A stretch of DNA of 64,000 bases from Euborellia annulipes (GCA_023213315.1 JAKCPI010004271.1:1-64000); one strand, 5' to 3'; numbered from the stretch's first letter, positions 9,886 to 22,194 are shown. A program made the numbers and translations. Notes: generated from the sequence alone by a model not told the origin.

Positions 9886-10190
9886 TTAAAGGGCCCGGTG
9901 CCCGGGCCCCCACAGGAAAAAATGTGCAAAAAATGATTTTCTTTATTGAAATTTTGAGATTTGAGCTTAAAGGGCCCGGGCATCCTCAGGAAAAAGGCAA
10001 GTTTTTGAGCTCAAAGGGCCCGGGCCCCTTCAGGAAAAAAGGCGAGTTTTTGAGCCCAAAGGGCCCGGGCCCCTTCAGGAAAAAAAATTCAAGAAAATGA
10101 TTTTTTTTAATTGAAATTTTAACTATCAAAATTATTTTTTATTAGAATTTTAAGGTTGGAGCGCAAAGGGCCCGGGCCCCGGGGATATAG
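9886..10190. repeat. GC-rich minisatellite
   Basis: Imperfect tandem units of about 42-80 bp are built on GAGCTTAAAGGGCCCGGGCCC, then CTTCAGGAAAAAAGG. They start near 9886, 9966, 10008, 10052 and 10160. The overlapping reading frame (GPGPFRKK repeats) is a by-product of the tandem units. Confidence 0.75.
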
Positions 10191-12214
10191 CCCCCCTGTC
10201 CCCCCCCCCTGTCTGCGGCCCTGAATATGGCCTATCAAATAGATAAAAGGATTATGCCTGGGAGAAGATTATTTAAAAAAAGAAAAAATCCTTTAAGATC
10301 TTAAAATCTGTTACTATTATTAGTTACAATACATTTGAGTTTCAATATTTGATAGAAATTCAAACATATTTAATTGATTGGTTGATATTTGATATTTAAA
10401 CATATTTAATTTTCATTAAATCAAACTTAAGTAATTATTATACAAATGTATTTTTATTTAGCTTATTTTTAAGGCTTTTAATTGATTTAAATTCCTTTCA
10501 GTTCCTTTGGAGAATGCATAGAATGCATTGAAACTGAAAAAAGGGGTGTGCTTATTAGTATCTAGTCCAAATGGAATTAAATGATTTATTGAAAAAGTAA
10601 TATTTTGAAAAAACTAACCTCTGACATTTATATTTATTTTCATTTTGTCTGTTTTTTCTTTACTCGCGTTCAAATCTGTTTTTTATTTTGTTTTAATTTA
10701 AAGACATAAGTAATTGCTGAAATAAATTTTTTTTTATTAAAATAAACCAAAAGCAGTGGCTATGGCAAAAATATTTATCTTTTCTTACTCACAAATTGTC
10801 AGTCAAATTTTGGCTTCTTTTTCTTATTTTTCATAATATTATATTTTTCTTATTTTTCCATATTCATTTTAAATGACAATAATGTTGATTTGTCCAATTA
10901 TTTATATTAATTCTATAAGGATCTAATTAAAAACGGGTCAAACCAAATTAGTTTGACATATAAAATATATTTCTCAATCTCCGCCAGATGTCAGCTTAAT
11001 GCAACAAATTTTGCAAAATGACGTAGGTTTTTGCCATGTTGCCAAACTTAATATTCTTAAATTTCATATTAGTTAATCTACAGTTTAAATGTGTTTATGA
11101 ATAGAAAGTTTGCTTAAATACATATTATCGTTTAACAATTGATTAGTTAAAAAGCTTTTCAAATACTCTTTTATGAATTAGGCTGTATGTATTTAAGTAA
11201 ACTTTCTATTCATAAACACATTTAAACTGTAGATTAACTAACATGAAATTTAAACAAATAAAGTTTGGCAACATGGCACAAAACCTCCGCCATTTTGGAA
11301 AATTCGTTGCATTAAGCTGACATCTGGCGGAGATGGAGAAATATATTTATATGTCAAACTAATTTGTTTTGATCGTTTTTAATAAGCTCATTATAGAATT
11401 AATACAAATAATTGGACAAATCAACATTATTGTCATTTAAATGAATATGGAAAAATAAGAAAAATTTAATATTATGAAAAATAAGAAAAAGAAGCCAAAA
11501 TTTGACTGAGGAAGAAAAGTTAAATATTTTTGCCATAGCCACTGCTTTTGGTTTATTTTAATCAAAAAAAAATTTATTTCAGCAATTACTTATGTCTTTA
11601 AATTAAAACAAAATAAAAAACAGATTTGAACGCGAGTAAAGAAAAACAGACAAAATGAAAATAAATATAAATGTCAGAGGTTAGTTTTTTCAAAATATTA
11701 CTTTTTCAATAAATCATTTAATTCCATTTGGACTAGATACTAATAAGCACACCCCATTTTTCAGTTTCAATGCATTCTCCAAAGGAACTGAAAGGAATAT
11801 AAATCAATTAAAAGCCATTTGGAGCTCAATAAAATAAAATTTGTATAATTACTTAAGTTTGATTTGTTAAAAATTAATTATGTTTAAATATCAAATATCA
11901 ATCAATCAATTAAATATGTTTGAATTCCTATCAAATATTGAAACTCAAATGTATTGTAACTAATAATAGTATCAGATTTTAAGATCTTAAAAAAAAAAAT
12001 TAATAGAGAAAAATTCCCGAGTTATCGAAGATTTTGAGGTTAGGTAAACTTAAAAACGGCCTTAAACAAGGGGTCTCGGCATTCTAGTTAAATTAGGAAT
12101 TTAAACTAGATTTTAGACCTATAATAAAATATGTTTATGAATTAAGATTTTGCTAAAATGCTTTTTAAATCGTCTTAAAACATTGTTTAAGGTTTTATGA
12201 ATTAGGCGGAAAGT

Positions 12215-12757
12215 ATCTCTTTACCTTAGTTGTTTCGTTTTGAATTAATTTAGTGTCTATATCATCACGAGAACATGCATGAAAAATGCATTAATTGTGA
12301 TTTCTTTAATTTTCAATACGTATTATTATAGATATTCATCAGATCTAGTGAGGAAGTGAGGTTATGTTATAACTTAGAAATATTAAAGTGAAATTAGAAA
12401 CAAATTTTATAACATGTGTGAAATTATAAATGATATACAATGCACCCTTGCGATCAATTGGCCATCTATATACAAACGCAGGCCCATTATAACCTCACTT
12501 CTTCAGATAAATGTCAAGAATAATTAATAATCCCGCTTGGTACATATTAAAAATTAATGGAATCAGAATTAAATTAATACATTTTAATGTTTACCTTTCT
12601 CTTATGATGATCCAGACACTAATTTATTTATTTGCTACGATGTCCCAGTTGTTTTGTATTTTACAATACTCCGATGGAATTCTTTTAGGCATATATATTT
12701 TTTCAACTATTCAATTCAATAAAATGCTGATAGTAAAGAAGAAATAAAACCAAAATT
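12215..12757. other. AT-rich interval, no gene seen
   Basis: This is unique AT-rich sequence without a convincing exon. Confidence 0.4.
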
Positions 12758-12759
12758 TT

Positions 12760-13449
12760 TTACTTTCTCTTACCTATGTATATATGTAATATATATATAG
12801 AGAGAAAGTATTGGATTCATGTCAAAAATTCGATGTCGAGATTTTGATGGATCTTCACGTTTTGAGGCCCCCTGAATCCAAAAAAGTGGTTTTCGCGACA
12901 TGGTCTGTCTGTGTGTGTGTGTGTGTGTGGGTGTGTGTGTGTGTGGGTGGGTGTGTGTGTTCAATTTTAAGCATGAAGGAATTGAGCTACGAGGTTGAAA
13001 TTTTATATTTAAGTTAAACACCCCCCGGGACCGGAAAAATAAGCTTTTAATCAAAATCGGCCAAAGAGTACTAGTACTTTACTGATGTACTTTTTCAGTT
13101 TTTTTCGATTTTCTCAAAATTCGCTCTAACGATTTTGATTAAAATTCAAAAATCAATTATTTTTTAGATGCTCTTTCAAATGTATATTCTCGTTTTGCCC
13201 TCAAAATTGTTTGAAGCACACTTTACTCTTGTGCTTCATAGGAAAGATAGGAGAAATGGTTGCCATGGTAACAAAATATAAATATTTTCCCATGTTTATA
13301 AAAATTTGACATCTTAAATTCTAATATATTGGCGGAAACTAAATATATGTCGACACGAAAAATCTGGTGTGACAAGCACAGAACACAACTTTCGATTACC
13401 GAAGGTAAGAGAAAGTTGTGTGCTGTGCGCCAGTCACACCAGATTTTTT
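12760..13449 (+). repeat. RepA, full-length copy
   Basis: This copy has both hairpin ends and an expanded (TG)n tract near 12912-12960. Its 3' half has the CATGTTTATAAA variant shared with the copies at 33633 and 56381, which suggests subfamilies. Confidence 0.85.
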
Positions 13450-13473
13450 ATTTATTTATTTAAATTTCACCTT

Positions 13474-13513
13474 AACGTTTCGATCAACTATGTGACCATT
13501 TTTATATCCTCAG
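13474..13513 (-). ncRNA. Weak hammerhead-like motif
   Basis: On the minus strand CTGAGGA is followed, after an 8-base spacer, by GGTCA...TGATC and GAAACGTT. The spacer and the GTT triplet make activity doubtful. It probably belongs to the same remnant class as the better motifs. Confidence 0.3.
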
Positions 13514-13849
13514 TGTCCAGGTAACGTTTCTGTCAATAATTTTTATTTCTCCCTCGTTTTCTTTTTATTTTAATTTATGAGAAGAGATTAAAAATAAGAT
13601 AGATGCTACTAAACTCATTCAATTGAGGAATTAAATTTAATTGATGACTGGTATTTTTATCCCTTTATCAGTGAGTGAGCGAGCGAGTTTAATATTCTCT
13701 TAAGAAGGATCTCTTAATTATTGTCAAGAGAGAGTTTAACTCTCTCTTTGTATCTCTATTCACCGAGGATATTTTCTATTAATTTAATTTAATTCCTTAT
13801 CCCTTGATTTTGAAGTTTTTTTTTTATATACATATGCCAGTTACTTACG

Positions 13850-14480
13850 TACAGTAGCGGAACGGGAGCGAAGGTGTTACGCATGTTTTTCCCGCTAAGA
13901 TGGCGTTGTGTGTCAAAAAAAGTATGCCCAAAAAATCAAGTAATTCAAAAATTTGCCAAGAGATGTCAGAATGGTAGCTAATAATATTTAATGCATTTGG
14001 TTGATTTTCATTGATCTTTTAATAATAAATACTTTATAAATGTTATTATATATTATGTATCTTTTATAAAAGCATAAAAATATATAAATATAGGCAATTA
14101 GGGGATCGTCTGTTAGACTAGCCTGCCATCTATTACAAGAATGATGAACTAATTTGACAGTTGGTTTTTAAATAAATCATCTAAGCTTATTTTAAAAATT
14201 TCTTAATTAATATGTGATTAATAATAACAATAAATTCATTTTTAAATTTAAAAAAAAATTAAAGATTATTGGGACAGATTGTTTTTTGTATTTGCTTGAT
14301 AACAAAAAAATTAATTACGATAATTTTTTAATAAGTCAATAAAAGAATTATAGCTCGATGTCCCAATAATCTCTTATGAATTTAATTCATTAAAAAAAAC
14401 CGCATTGAAAAATTCCTTATAATAGTCTAGTTTTTTTTTTAAAGTACGTTTAGACGTTGCTCCTGAAACCCCTTAAAAGC
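13850..14480 (-). mobile_element. Diverged TTAA-type element (relative of 61301)
   Basis: The inverse of 61301-61900 can be followed along this stretch: GGCGTTGTGTGTCAAAAAAA, TTTGCCAAGAGATGTCAGAA, GACTAGCCTGCCATCTATT, ACGTTTAGACGTTGCTCCTG. The right end keeps CCCCTTAA; the left end is degraded. It lies just upstream of globin A and may sit in its 5'UTR intron. Confidence 0.65.
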
Positions 14481-14602
14481 ATTAATATTTTGAGTGACTT
14501 CCTTTATTATAATTATTATTATTTTAAATTCCTTCCGTTCTTGTCACCATCTCTAACCTCATTTCATATTCACCAATTTGATTTTTTCTGTTTGTTCCAG
14601 CA

Positions 14603-17600
14603 ATGGGCGGACTTTTAAGTTATTTGTGGGGTCCAACAATATCAGACGAGCCAGATCCTGCTACTGGACTCAGTCCTTTAGATATTCATCTGGTGAATAA
14701 AACGTGGTCCGTTGTTCGACTTGACTTAAAAAAACACGCCATTGAAATTTTACTCGAGTGAGTATTCTTTTTGTTCACTTTTATTAATCACACTTGTCGA
14801 CAAAAAAGAACTTTTTTTTTTCTTTCACAAGAATAAAGATATGAATTCTAGAAGTATTTTTCATACTGAATTCAAATATCATTTCAGTTTTGCCCCATCA
14901 GGCACAGTTTTAGAGAAAAATAGATTTTAATAGAAAATGTGCTCTAAAACGGCTTTTATTTAGAATGTTTAAATTATTTTTAACGGGACACCCCGTCAAA
15001 TTATGCAGATAGTTATAATACATATAAATTTTAAGTTTCATCCCAATAGGAGGTTATTTAGACGTGCCGCAAACGGCTTAAAGTTTAGAAAAATCGAAAT
15101 TTTCAAGATTTTTTTTGCTTTGGTCACCCCTAATACAATTTTAGATATCCGTGAATGCAAAAAACATATATTTATGATATTCTATAGTTCTTTGGCTTTC
15201 TAAAAATCATTCATTCGTAAAAATCTGTTGAATATTAACGAAATTATAAACAAAAACGTCATCAAAGAAAAACACCAGTCCATTTTTTTCGTCCAGTGAG
15301 TGTACTTGTGTTTTTTCTTTGCTCACGTTTTTGTTTATAATTTCTATAATAATTAACAGATTTTTATGAATCAATTATTTTTAGAAAGCCAAAAAACTAT
15401 AGAATATCGTAAATATACGTTTTTTGCATTCAGGGATATCTAAAATTGTATTAGGGGTGACCAAAGTAAAAAAATCTTAAAAATTTCCCTTTTTCTAAAC
15501 TTTAAGCCGTTTGCGACACGTCTAAATGACCTCCGATTGGAATAAAACTTAAAATTTATATGTATTCTAACTATCTGCATAATTTGACGGGGTGTCACGT
15601 TAAAAATAATTTGAACATTCTAAATAAAAGCCGTTTTAGAGCACTTTTTCTATCAAACTCTATTTTGCTCTATATCTCTAAAACTGTGCCTGATGGAAAA
15701 ATTCTAACTATATATCTGAATTCAGAATGAAAAAATGTACTAGGTTCACTAATCAGATTTCTTGTGAAGAAAACCTTGTCGACTAGTGTTATTGGTTGGT
15801 TGCTATCTAATCTAAGAATATTGAAATTATAACCAAGCGAGCCCATAGAGATAGAAATTTCCTATTATCATGACGCCTGCTGATAATGCTGAGTGGCAAA
15901 GGTCAGAAAATTCAATTTTTGAGTGAAGCCTAGCAAACGTCTTCTCCTTTGGAAGCCAAAGTGGCGGAAATAAATTTCTTTTGATTGTGGCCTATTCATT
16001 TGTTGCCCGGCAAGCTTCTAAATAAAAAGATTATTACGTAGTTCCCTGATAAAGTCCGAATCGAACTACAATAGTTTCCGGCCAGGTGTTCTATCAATTA
16101 AATTATTCTTTTCAAATATGTACACTCTAATTAGATTACCAAAAATAAATCAAAATTAAATGGGATACAAATAAGAAGTCTAATTAGAACGACAATTTTG
16201 ATATTGCACCTGGCCGAAGAGACCAAAAGAATGAATTTATAAATATCAATAATTATAAAAGAGTCACAAGCTAAGAGTTGGAATTATAATAAAACTTTCC
16301 ATATATACGAGAAGGATAAAATAAAGTAAAACAAAGTGAAACTTTTATTTGATAGCCTCAAATTTCTTTGCTCTTCTATCGTTACAAGCCGTGACGTCAA
16401 AGGCCGTGATGCTACAAGCCATGACGACAAAAATAAGAAGGTTGAAATTTAATATATATGACGAATTATAAAAAAATTATTGTGATATTTATTTATTCAA
16501 TTTTTAAATTGATAAAATATAATTTTTAAAATAATTTAAAATGATTCAAATCTTCAATTACTAAATAAATATTGTTCTCAGTTTTTAACATGCGTCTATT
16601 GATTTCCCATTTTCCAATTATTATTAAGTTAAGATTAAAAACGCGATTTTAATATCCTTAATTGAATAATTTTCTGAAAATTTTCAGTTAAACGCACGCC
16701 TACGATCCGAAAAAAAGTTTCACTTGCATCGTGCTTTCATAAATCCACACAATGATTTTTACTTTCTTTTTTTTTGTAGAGAAAGCGATCTTCAATCCCT
16801 CAATTACATTGTTAAAAAATTTTCAAGAAAACTTCCTATACAAGTATAGGAACTCTGTTTCATAAACTGTTTATGAATATATATGAGAGTTCAATTTGTT
16901 GCCAACCTAACAAATTTCTTGTATATTTTAAAATTAATTATTTTTAGTAAAAATTGTTAATTTTAATTTGAATTTTTATAGCTATTTAGTTGAATTACTT
17001 TATAAAAATTATTTAATTAGTATGATTTTAATATACTTCATAAATATTTATATACGTAGTTTAGAGCGCGAATTTCAAACCAGAATTTAATAAATTTAGA
17101 TTTGTGAAATAAATTTCAAGTTTCCTTAAAATAATTATAAAATAATATTAATAAAAAAATTCCTTGAGGTAGTCGAGTTATTTGAGAACGTTTAGACCAG
17201 TGATTCTCAACTTGTCGCGGTACACTTTTAACGATTTCAAAATTTGGCGGCACACAAAGAAAAAGATAAGTTTAAAAGTTGGTAATTTGTTCATAAACTT
17301 TTATATTAATTTTATTTCATATCCTGGGTATATTAATATTAAATCACCCAAGTATATGAAAAAAGATTGAAAATTCATATTTTTTTTTACAGTGTATGAG
17401 ACATTGCAAAACAAATAATAATTGCAAATATTATGAATTTATTATGAACATGTTTTAACAAACGTATTGTATAAGATATCACGCTTTGTCATAGAATAGG
17501 ACTAAAACTAATTTGATTTGATTTTCTTTTTTTAGATTTATCCGGACGAAACCTGAAACGCAGAAGCGATTCTCTGCATTTGCGGACCTGCCCTTAGAAG

Positions 17601-19069
17601 AGTTGCCCTCAAACCCTCGGTTCCAGGCTCACGCCTTGTCTGTGATATACAGTCTCACCTCAGTAGTGGACACCCTCAGAGAGACAGGATGCCTAGTCGA
17701 AATGCTCTCTAAAATTGGCACCAATCACGGCAAGAGAGGAATACCCGAGGCCGAATTTAATGTAAGTAGAAATGAACCGCGTTTAATTTGGTGTAATGGA
17801 GATTAGAATCAAATCACTCAATAGATGGCACCTCTATTCAATTTGTTTTTTTTTTTTTAGATATTTTTCTAGATATTAGGACGCTAATCTTGTTGAAATC
17901 TCAATATCAAATTTTTTATGTACTAACTGTGGCGACCGCCTTCGGTCGCGCCTATCCATGGGGGGAGCTGGACCCCCGCCTTCTGGCACGGGCCCGCCTG
18001 CGGCGGACCCTCGCCTTTTCTTCTTAATTATGAAAAAAAAAAATTATCATTACTATATTCCAATCCAGTGCCTGTTTGAGGATTTGTTTACATTCATAGA
18101 ATACACAAATGAAAAGAATACAAAAATATTTCTCTATACATTTGTAGAAATCATAACTTTGGGAATTAATAAATCAAAAATTTATAGGAATTTAGGGATG
18201 AAAATAATCCCTAGAAGGTCCTCTTTAAGCATAAAAAATTTCGTTTCAAAATTCCAATGGGAAGTTGCCCAAATAGACATTGACAGACAGACAGACAGGC
18301 GGTCATAAGCGAATTATATAAATAGATCTTTAAAAAATAAAAAAAATATTCAATTAGACTTGTGGTGTGCTAAATGAACAATGAACAACAACAAGCCAAG
18401 ATTTTGGTAGTAAATATACGGATTATAAAACTCACCAAAATTTATTTTTATTTACTTACTTAAACTTTACCTTTTCCTACAAAAAAATATTTATTAACAA
18501 ATTGGTCATTTGGGTTGCCTACTTTATACTTGAAAACGAACGAATTATTATCCTAGAGTAGACTATAGTCCCAGCAAAATGAGACTATACATTTTAAAGA
18601 GCATCTAAATAATATTTTTTTTTAATTAAATATAGATATGGAATTAATTTAAATAAAAAAAATTGTTTATTTTCATTGTTGCTCCTTTTTTTATTTTAAC
18701 AATTAATTATTATTTAATAATGTCTTAATTGTTAAGAATAATTATAAATTAAATTTGTTTATTTAGTTCAAATATTTTTAAGGATTTTTTTAAATTTAAG
18801 TGATGACACTCACAAGATAACAAATCATCCTGTATACAATTTTGGGTATTTAAAAGTGTAATTAATATTTTTTTTTTTTTCCTGTATACAATTTTGGGTA
18901 AAAGTGTAATTAATATTTTTTTTTTTTTTTTCAGCACTTAAAGACCGTAATAATGACTTACCTTGAGAATAATTTAAGCTCCCTATGGACTGAGAGGACA
19001 AAAAAAGCCTGGAACTCCACCCTCGATGTGGCACTCAAAGTGATCTTCGCCAGTTTACATAAAACATAA
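14603..19069 (+). CDS. Globin A (glob1-like), three coding exons
   Basis: This gene encodes a 171-residue haem globin. Exons are 14603-14757, 17536-17761 and 18935-19069, with GT-AG introns in phase 2 and phase 0. These match the conserved globin positions B12.2 and G7.0. Visible landmarks are Trp35 in helix A, Phe67 (CD1) in KRFSAF, distal His84 (E7) in FQAHA and proximal His116 (F8) in GTNHG. PLEELPSNPRFQAH resembles insect glob1. The start MGGLLSYLW fits the N-myristoylation pattern, so the protein may associate with membranes; that is inference. The ATG sits 2 bases after a good acceptor (TTTGTTCCAG), so a 5'UTR exon probably lies upstream. Likely roles are oxygen binding or storage, or redox sensing. 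It is tail-to-tail with globin B. Confidence 0.93.
14773..15795. mobile_element. Foldback element in globin A intron 1
   Basis: Arms of about 500 bp (14773-15285 and 15300-15795) are inverted copies. They share GGGACACCCCGTCAAATTA / TAATTTGACGGGGTGTCAC, ACGGCTTAAAGTTTAGAAAA and TTGTCGAC near both outer ends. The centre is a short unpaired TTTTTTTCGTCCAGTG. The pre-mRNA could form a long hairpin. No coding frame was recognised. Confidence 0.8.
15800..16330. other. Intron sequence, no feature seen
   Basis: This is intron 1 of globin A: mixed composition, no recognisable exon or repeat end. Confidence 0.4.
16335..16725. mobile_element. TIR MITE (AGTGAAACTTTT family)
   Basis: The inverted ends are AAGTGAAACTTTT and AAAAAGTTTCACTT. 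The same sequence recurs at 38703-40140, including TTACAAGCCGTGACG and ACGCCTACGATCC. There it is interrupted by a hAT element. No target-site duplication is clear. Confidence 0.6.
16813..17395 (+). mobile_element. MITE-G copy in globin A intron 1
   Basis: This is about 580 bp. It starts TTGTTAAAAAATTTTC, holds CTTCCTATACAAGTATAGG and GACCAGTGATTCTCAACTTG, and ends TTTACAGTG before TA. Near-identical copies are at 23297, and as a head-to-head pair at 29222-30292. The short open frame MRTFRPVILNLSRYTF is only a passenger. Confidence 0.7.
17927..18316 (+). repeat. RepB copy in globin A intron 2
   Basis: The GC-rich head (CCGCCTTCGGTCGCGCC ... GGGCCCGCCTGCGGCGGACC) is followed by the ATTCCAATCCAGTGCCTG body and the GACAGACAGACAGACAGGCG tail. 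It is diverged from the copy at 50640. Confidence 0.7.
18829..18934. repeat. Tandem duplication covering the exon 3 acceptor tract
   Basis: CCTGTATACAATTTTGGGTA plus AAAGTGTAATTAATATT and a poly-T run occur twice (from about 18829 and 18881), directly before the TCAG acceptor at 18934. Intron 2 therefore carries two poly-T tracts; only the second is followed by AG at the exon. Confidence 0.75.
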
Positions 19070-20030
19070 GAGTTTCGCCGGCTCCATCGCCTTTTATTTC
19101 GTTCATCAATCAATCAATCAATCAATCACGTTCGCTTTCTTCTAACAAAGTGATAAATTACATTTCGACCACGACGACGATGAAAGTAAGAAAGGAAAAA
19201 ATTGTGAATTTTTATCTAAGGATGAATGAATTGGAATATTTGAAATCCAAATGAAAATTTTTATTATAAAGAATTTCAAAACGGTAATATTATATATATA
19301 TATATATATATATGTATACACTCTACATCTCTTCTATTCAAAGTTAAATTAAAATTAAAAGATAAAAAATCCGCCAGAGACTGAAAAAAAAAGAAAAATT
19401 CAAAATTAATGCAAACTATGACATTTCTCCAAAGGCAGCTTTCTTTCAATCGCTATGACGTCTGATTATTAAATCAGAAAAAAAAACTCTATAAAGAAAA
19501 ATTGTCTGTAGATAGATAGAAATATATAAACAAACCCTTTGATTGATTTATATTTGTTTAATTGTTCTTACAATCAAAATGTTATCTTTTTCATATGTAT
19601 AGAGGGTTTCAAATTTTATCTATCTTTTCAAAATTTTTAAAACTGAGTTTACACCAATAAAAAAAAATTGTATGTGGCCTACCTATAATGCTGATTTACA
19701 GGGTCATTATTTTTTTTAAATTATTCTCAGCTGCTGAGAGCATTTAGAGTTTTAATTGTATATATTTATAAAAAATTTTATTCCGGGTGACGTTCAACAC
19801 GCTTGTTTTTCCGGGCCACCCATCCAAGATGAAAATACTTCTATTTTGATACCATTGTTAATACAATTTTGCCTTTTTAGCCATTAGTGAGTAAAATATA
19901 CTAGGCTTTTTAATCACAACTGGGGGACATGTTATAAATAGTAGCACCACCACGTGGATATATAGATACTAATCTATTAATGGGGCGAGTCTCAGAAAAC
20001 CGTTATTCAGAAGTTGGTTACTCTAGGCAA
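19070..20030. other. Globin A 3' flank
   Basis: This probably holds the 3' untranslated region. There is an (ATCA)n run at 19108-19127 and a (TA)n run at 19290-19312. Several AATAAA-like signals occur, so the polyadenylation site cannot be fixed. Confidence 0.4.
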
Positions 20031-20283
20031 CAGACAAATAAAGCTTAAAACTTATCTTATCATTTTTATTGTTCGTATTATTTTAAACGAAATAAATTGA
20101 AAGAAAATGGCGACAAAAGGTGGTCATCTACTAAAACAATGGCGCTGAGATCGCCTTGCTTTTCAAATCGGTCAAATTATGCAGCAAAATCTACATTTTC
20201 TGACCCGGCCCAAGTTTCAAACGAACAGAATGCAAGGCAAAATGTGTAAATTTAACTGCAATGGCAAGCAAAACGAACAGATT
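20030..20283 (+). repeat. Dispersed repeat RepH, copy 1
   Basis: GAAAATGGCGACAAAAGGTG, CATCTACTAAAACAATGGCG and GCAATGGCAAGCAAAACG recur in inverse orientation at 47985-48240. No frame is conserved. It is probably a DNA-transposon fragment. Confidence 0.6.
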
Positions 20284-21860
20284 TATTATATCCAACTAAT
20301 GTTACAAGAAATAGGCTAAAGGTGGATTCATTTTTGCATACAGGCATGGTAGCTTGCGAGTCGTTTGGGGTGAATTGTGAATTTTTTCTACATTTTATAA
20401 AATGGCTACCAATCAATTTAAATAAATAGGAACAGAGTCTAAAAGGCTTTAAATAAATAAATAAAAGAAGGCAATTTGAACTATCCGCCATTAAAACATC
20501 GCTTAAAAAAAAAAATGTTTTTACGCGAATGATATTTTATTCTTTCGCAGTAAATTTATTTCAAAATAAACTACTTAAATCTAATTCTAATTCTTTTAAT
20601 AAATATTTTTATTAAATTTTAAATAAAAAATATTTCTTAATTGGAATATATTATTGTGGGTTGAGGATTTCTTATTTAAAAAATTATATTTTTATTAATT
20701 TAAAAAAAAAAATCCGAAATTTTAGCTTAACTTAATATATATTTCCTGCAATTTAATATAAGTTATCTCAATATTTATATTATTATTACTTAAATAAACC
20801 CTTAATTGCTAAAAATGTCTTAATTAAATAATAAATGAGCTGATTTAACAAAGTCAGCCATGTTGGAGCATTAGAAGACGTGAAAAATCCGGCTCTGTGA
20901 TTGGTCGAAAGTGACGTCATACCCGCATGAAATAACGTGGCGAGCATCCCAAACCACATCGTGTGAATCCACCTTAATTGAATCAATAATAAAAATTTTA
21001 TATGTATCTGAGCACACAGCAAATTTTTATTGGTGTATACCCAATTTGTATTTTATTTTTTTTTTTAATATAATGTGGATCATTCTTATAATTATGTAAT
21101 AATAATACTAACAAGAGAAAATGATTTTTTTTTGTTGTTGTAAGTTTTTTTATTTTCGATTAACTTTATTTTTCGGGTATATATTTATTAAATTTAAGGC
21201 GAATATTATTTTTATATTCATTAATTATATAGTCTACTTTAATGCCATATTCCACCAAAGTACTATTATTATTATATTAATAGCGTTTGTTTTTTGATTG
21301 TAATAATAATAATAATGTAATTTTTATAAAAATAAAAAAAATAAAAATATTTTTGTTATAAATCAATATGTTTCAATTAAAGGGTTACCAGAAGCTCTAA
21401 AGTCAACCAAAAAAAAAAAACAAACCTTTTCCTCCTCCCCTTCTAAAACATTATATTTATTAAAAAAACATATAACCAAGTATTTATTAATTTAAATGCA
21501 GGTACCGCCGTGAGTGCACCACGGATCTGTCGATTTACTCTCAACAAGCCCTACTACGAGTGCGGTACTATAGTCCAGTAGTAGGGCATGTTCTATATAT
21601 TTCATATATAGGGCAAAGAGAAAGTAAAAAAACGGGTTATCAAAATTTATATTCAACAAATCCTTTCTCTCGTTATAATGACAGATAAATGAAATTATAA
21701 GTTAGAATTAAAAAAAAATTGATAATATGATTAAAAAAAAAAAAAAGTGCAGGAGGTGGATTTGAACTCGCGAAGTTTAGTTACTTGAGATTGGAAAAAA
21801 ATACAGACATCTTTACCGCTTGAGCCACAATACTAATTAATTGATTAAAGAAAAAAATAA
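20284..21860. other. AT-rich intergenic DNA between the globins
   Basis: Bases 20590-20830 resemble, in inverse, the inside of the TIR element at 41243. A tRNA-like B box (GAGTTCAAATCCACC on the minus strand) lies near 21745-21830, with an A box TGGCTCAAGCGG. It looks like a tRNA-derived SINE head rather than a functional tRNA. A RepA scrap is at 21585-21628. Confidence 0.4.
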
Positions 21861-21861
21861 G

Positions 21862-22055
21862 CCATATAAGAAACATGAAATAAAATAATTTATAATCAAA
21901 ATGTCAATAACATGGATAGTTTTCAAATAATTCAATGGGCAAACGTCAGATTGTTTATGCCTTGAAATTTTGATTATAAATTATTAATCTGAATAAAAAG
22001 TAATGAAAAATGATATATCATATTAAAATTCTTTTATTTCATGTTTCTTATATGG
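21862..22055. mobile_element. Small TIR MITE
   Basis: CCATATAAGAAACATGAAAT and its reverse complement bound 194 bp, with a second inner inverted repeat AATTTATAATCAAAAT. It abuts 22060-22172, an internal fragment of the CAAGGGCGGAT hAT MITE that includes the RepA-like GTGCGACGTAGTCACACCAG. Confidence 0.65.
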
Positions 22056-22194
22056 TTATTAAAAATTTGATTTGTATTTATATTCTGGCAAACAAGTACA
22101 AAATGCGCCTTTAAATTTCTGAAATTAAGAAAAATTGTGTACTGTGCGACGTAGTCACACCAGATTTTTTTTTAAATTAATGCCTTGTATCATT

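Larger units (their letters stand above)
8854..10223. mobile_element. hAT-like element with nested RepA
   Basis: The ends carry a perfect 15-bp inverted repeat, CAGGGCCGCAGACAG. The element is flanked by an exact 8-bp duplication AATATGGC (8846-8853 and 10224-10231). The interior holds a full RepA copy (8932-9609) and a GC-rich minisatellite. There is no transposase. A lone similar end lies at 25702. Confidence 0.85.
8486..12210. mobile_element. Large foldback element, arms over 1 kb
   Basis: Both ends read TCCGCCTAATTCATAAAACC in inverted orientation. The left arm runs 8486-11126 and the right arm 11188-12210, around a 61-base loop. The left arm is interrupted by the hAT element at 8854-10223; without it the arms are about 1.26 and 1.02 kb and very similar throughout. 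There is no coding capacity. The RNA would form a long hairpin if transcribed. Confidence 0.8.

Noticed and set aside
9861..10100. Repetitive GPGPFRKK protein
   Set aside because: It is the translation of a GC-rich minisatellite inside a hAT-like element with no start context or homology.
17182..17370. Open frame MRTFRPVILNLSRYTF, also at 23659
   Set aside because: It belongs to MITE-G and is identical because the repeat is identical.
21745..21830. Class II tRNA gene on the minus strand
   Set aside because: The boxes are recognisable, but the anticodon arm is disrupted by an A/T run and the acceptor ends do not match.
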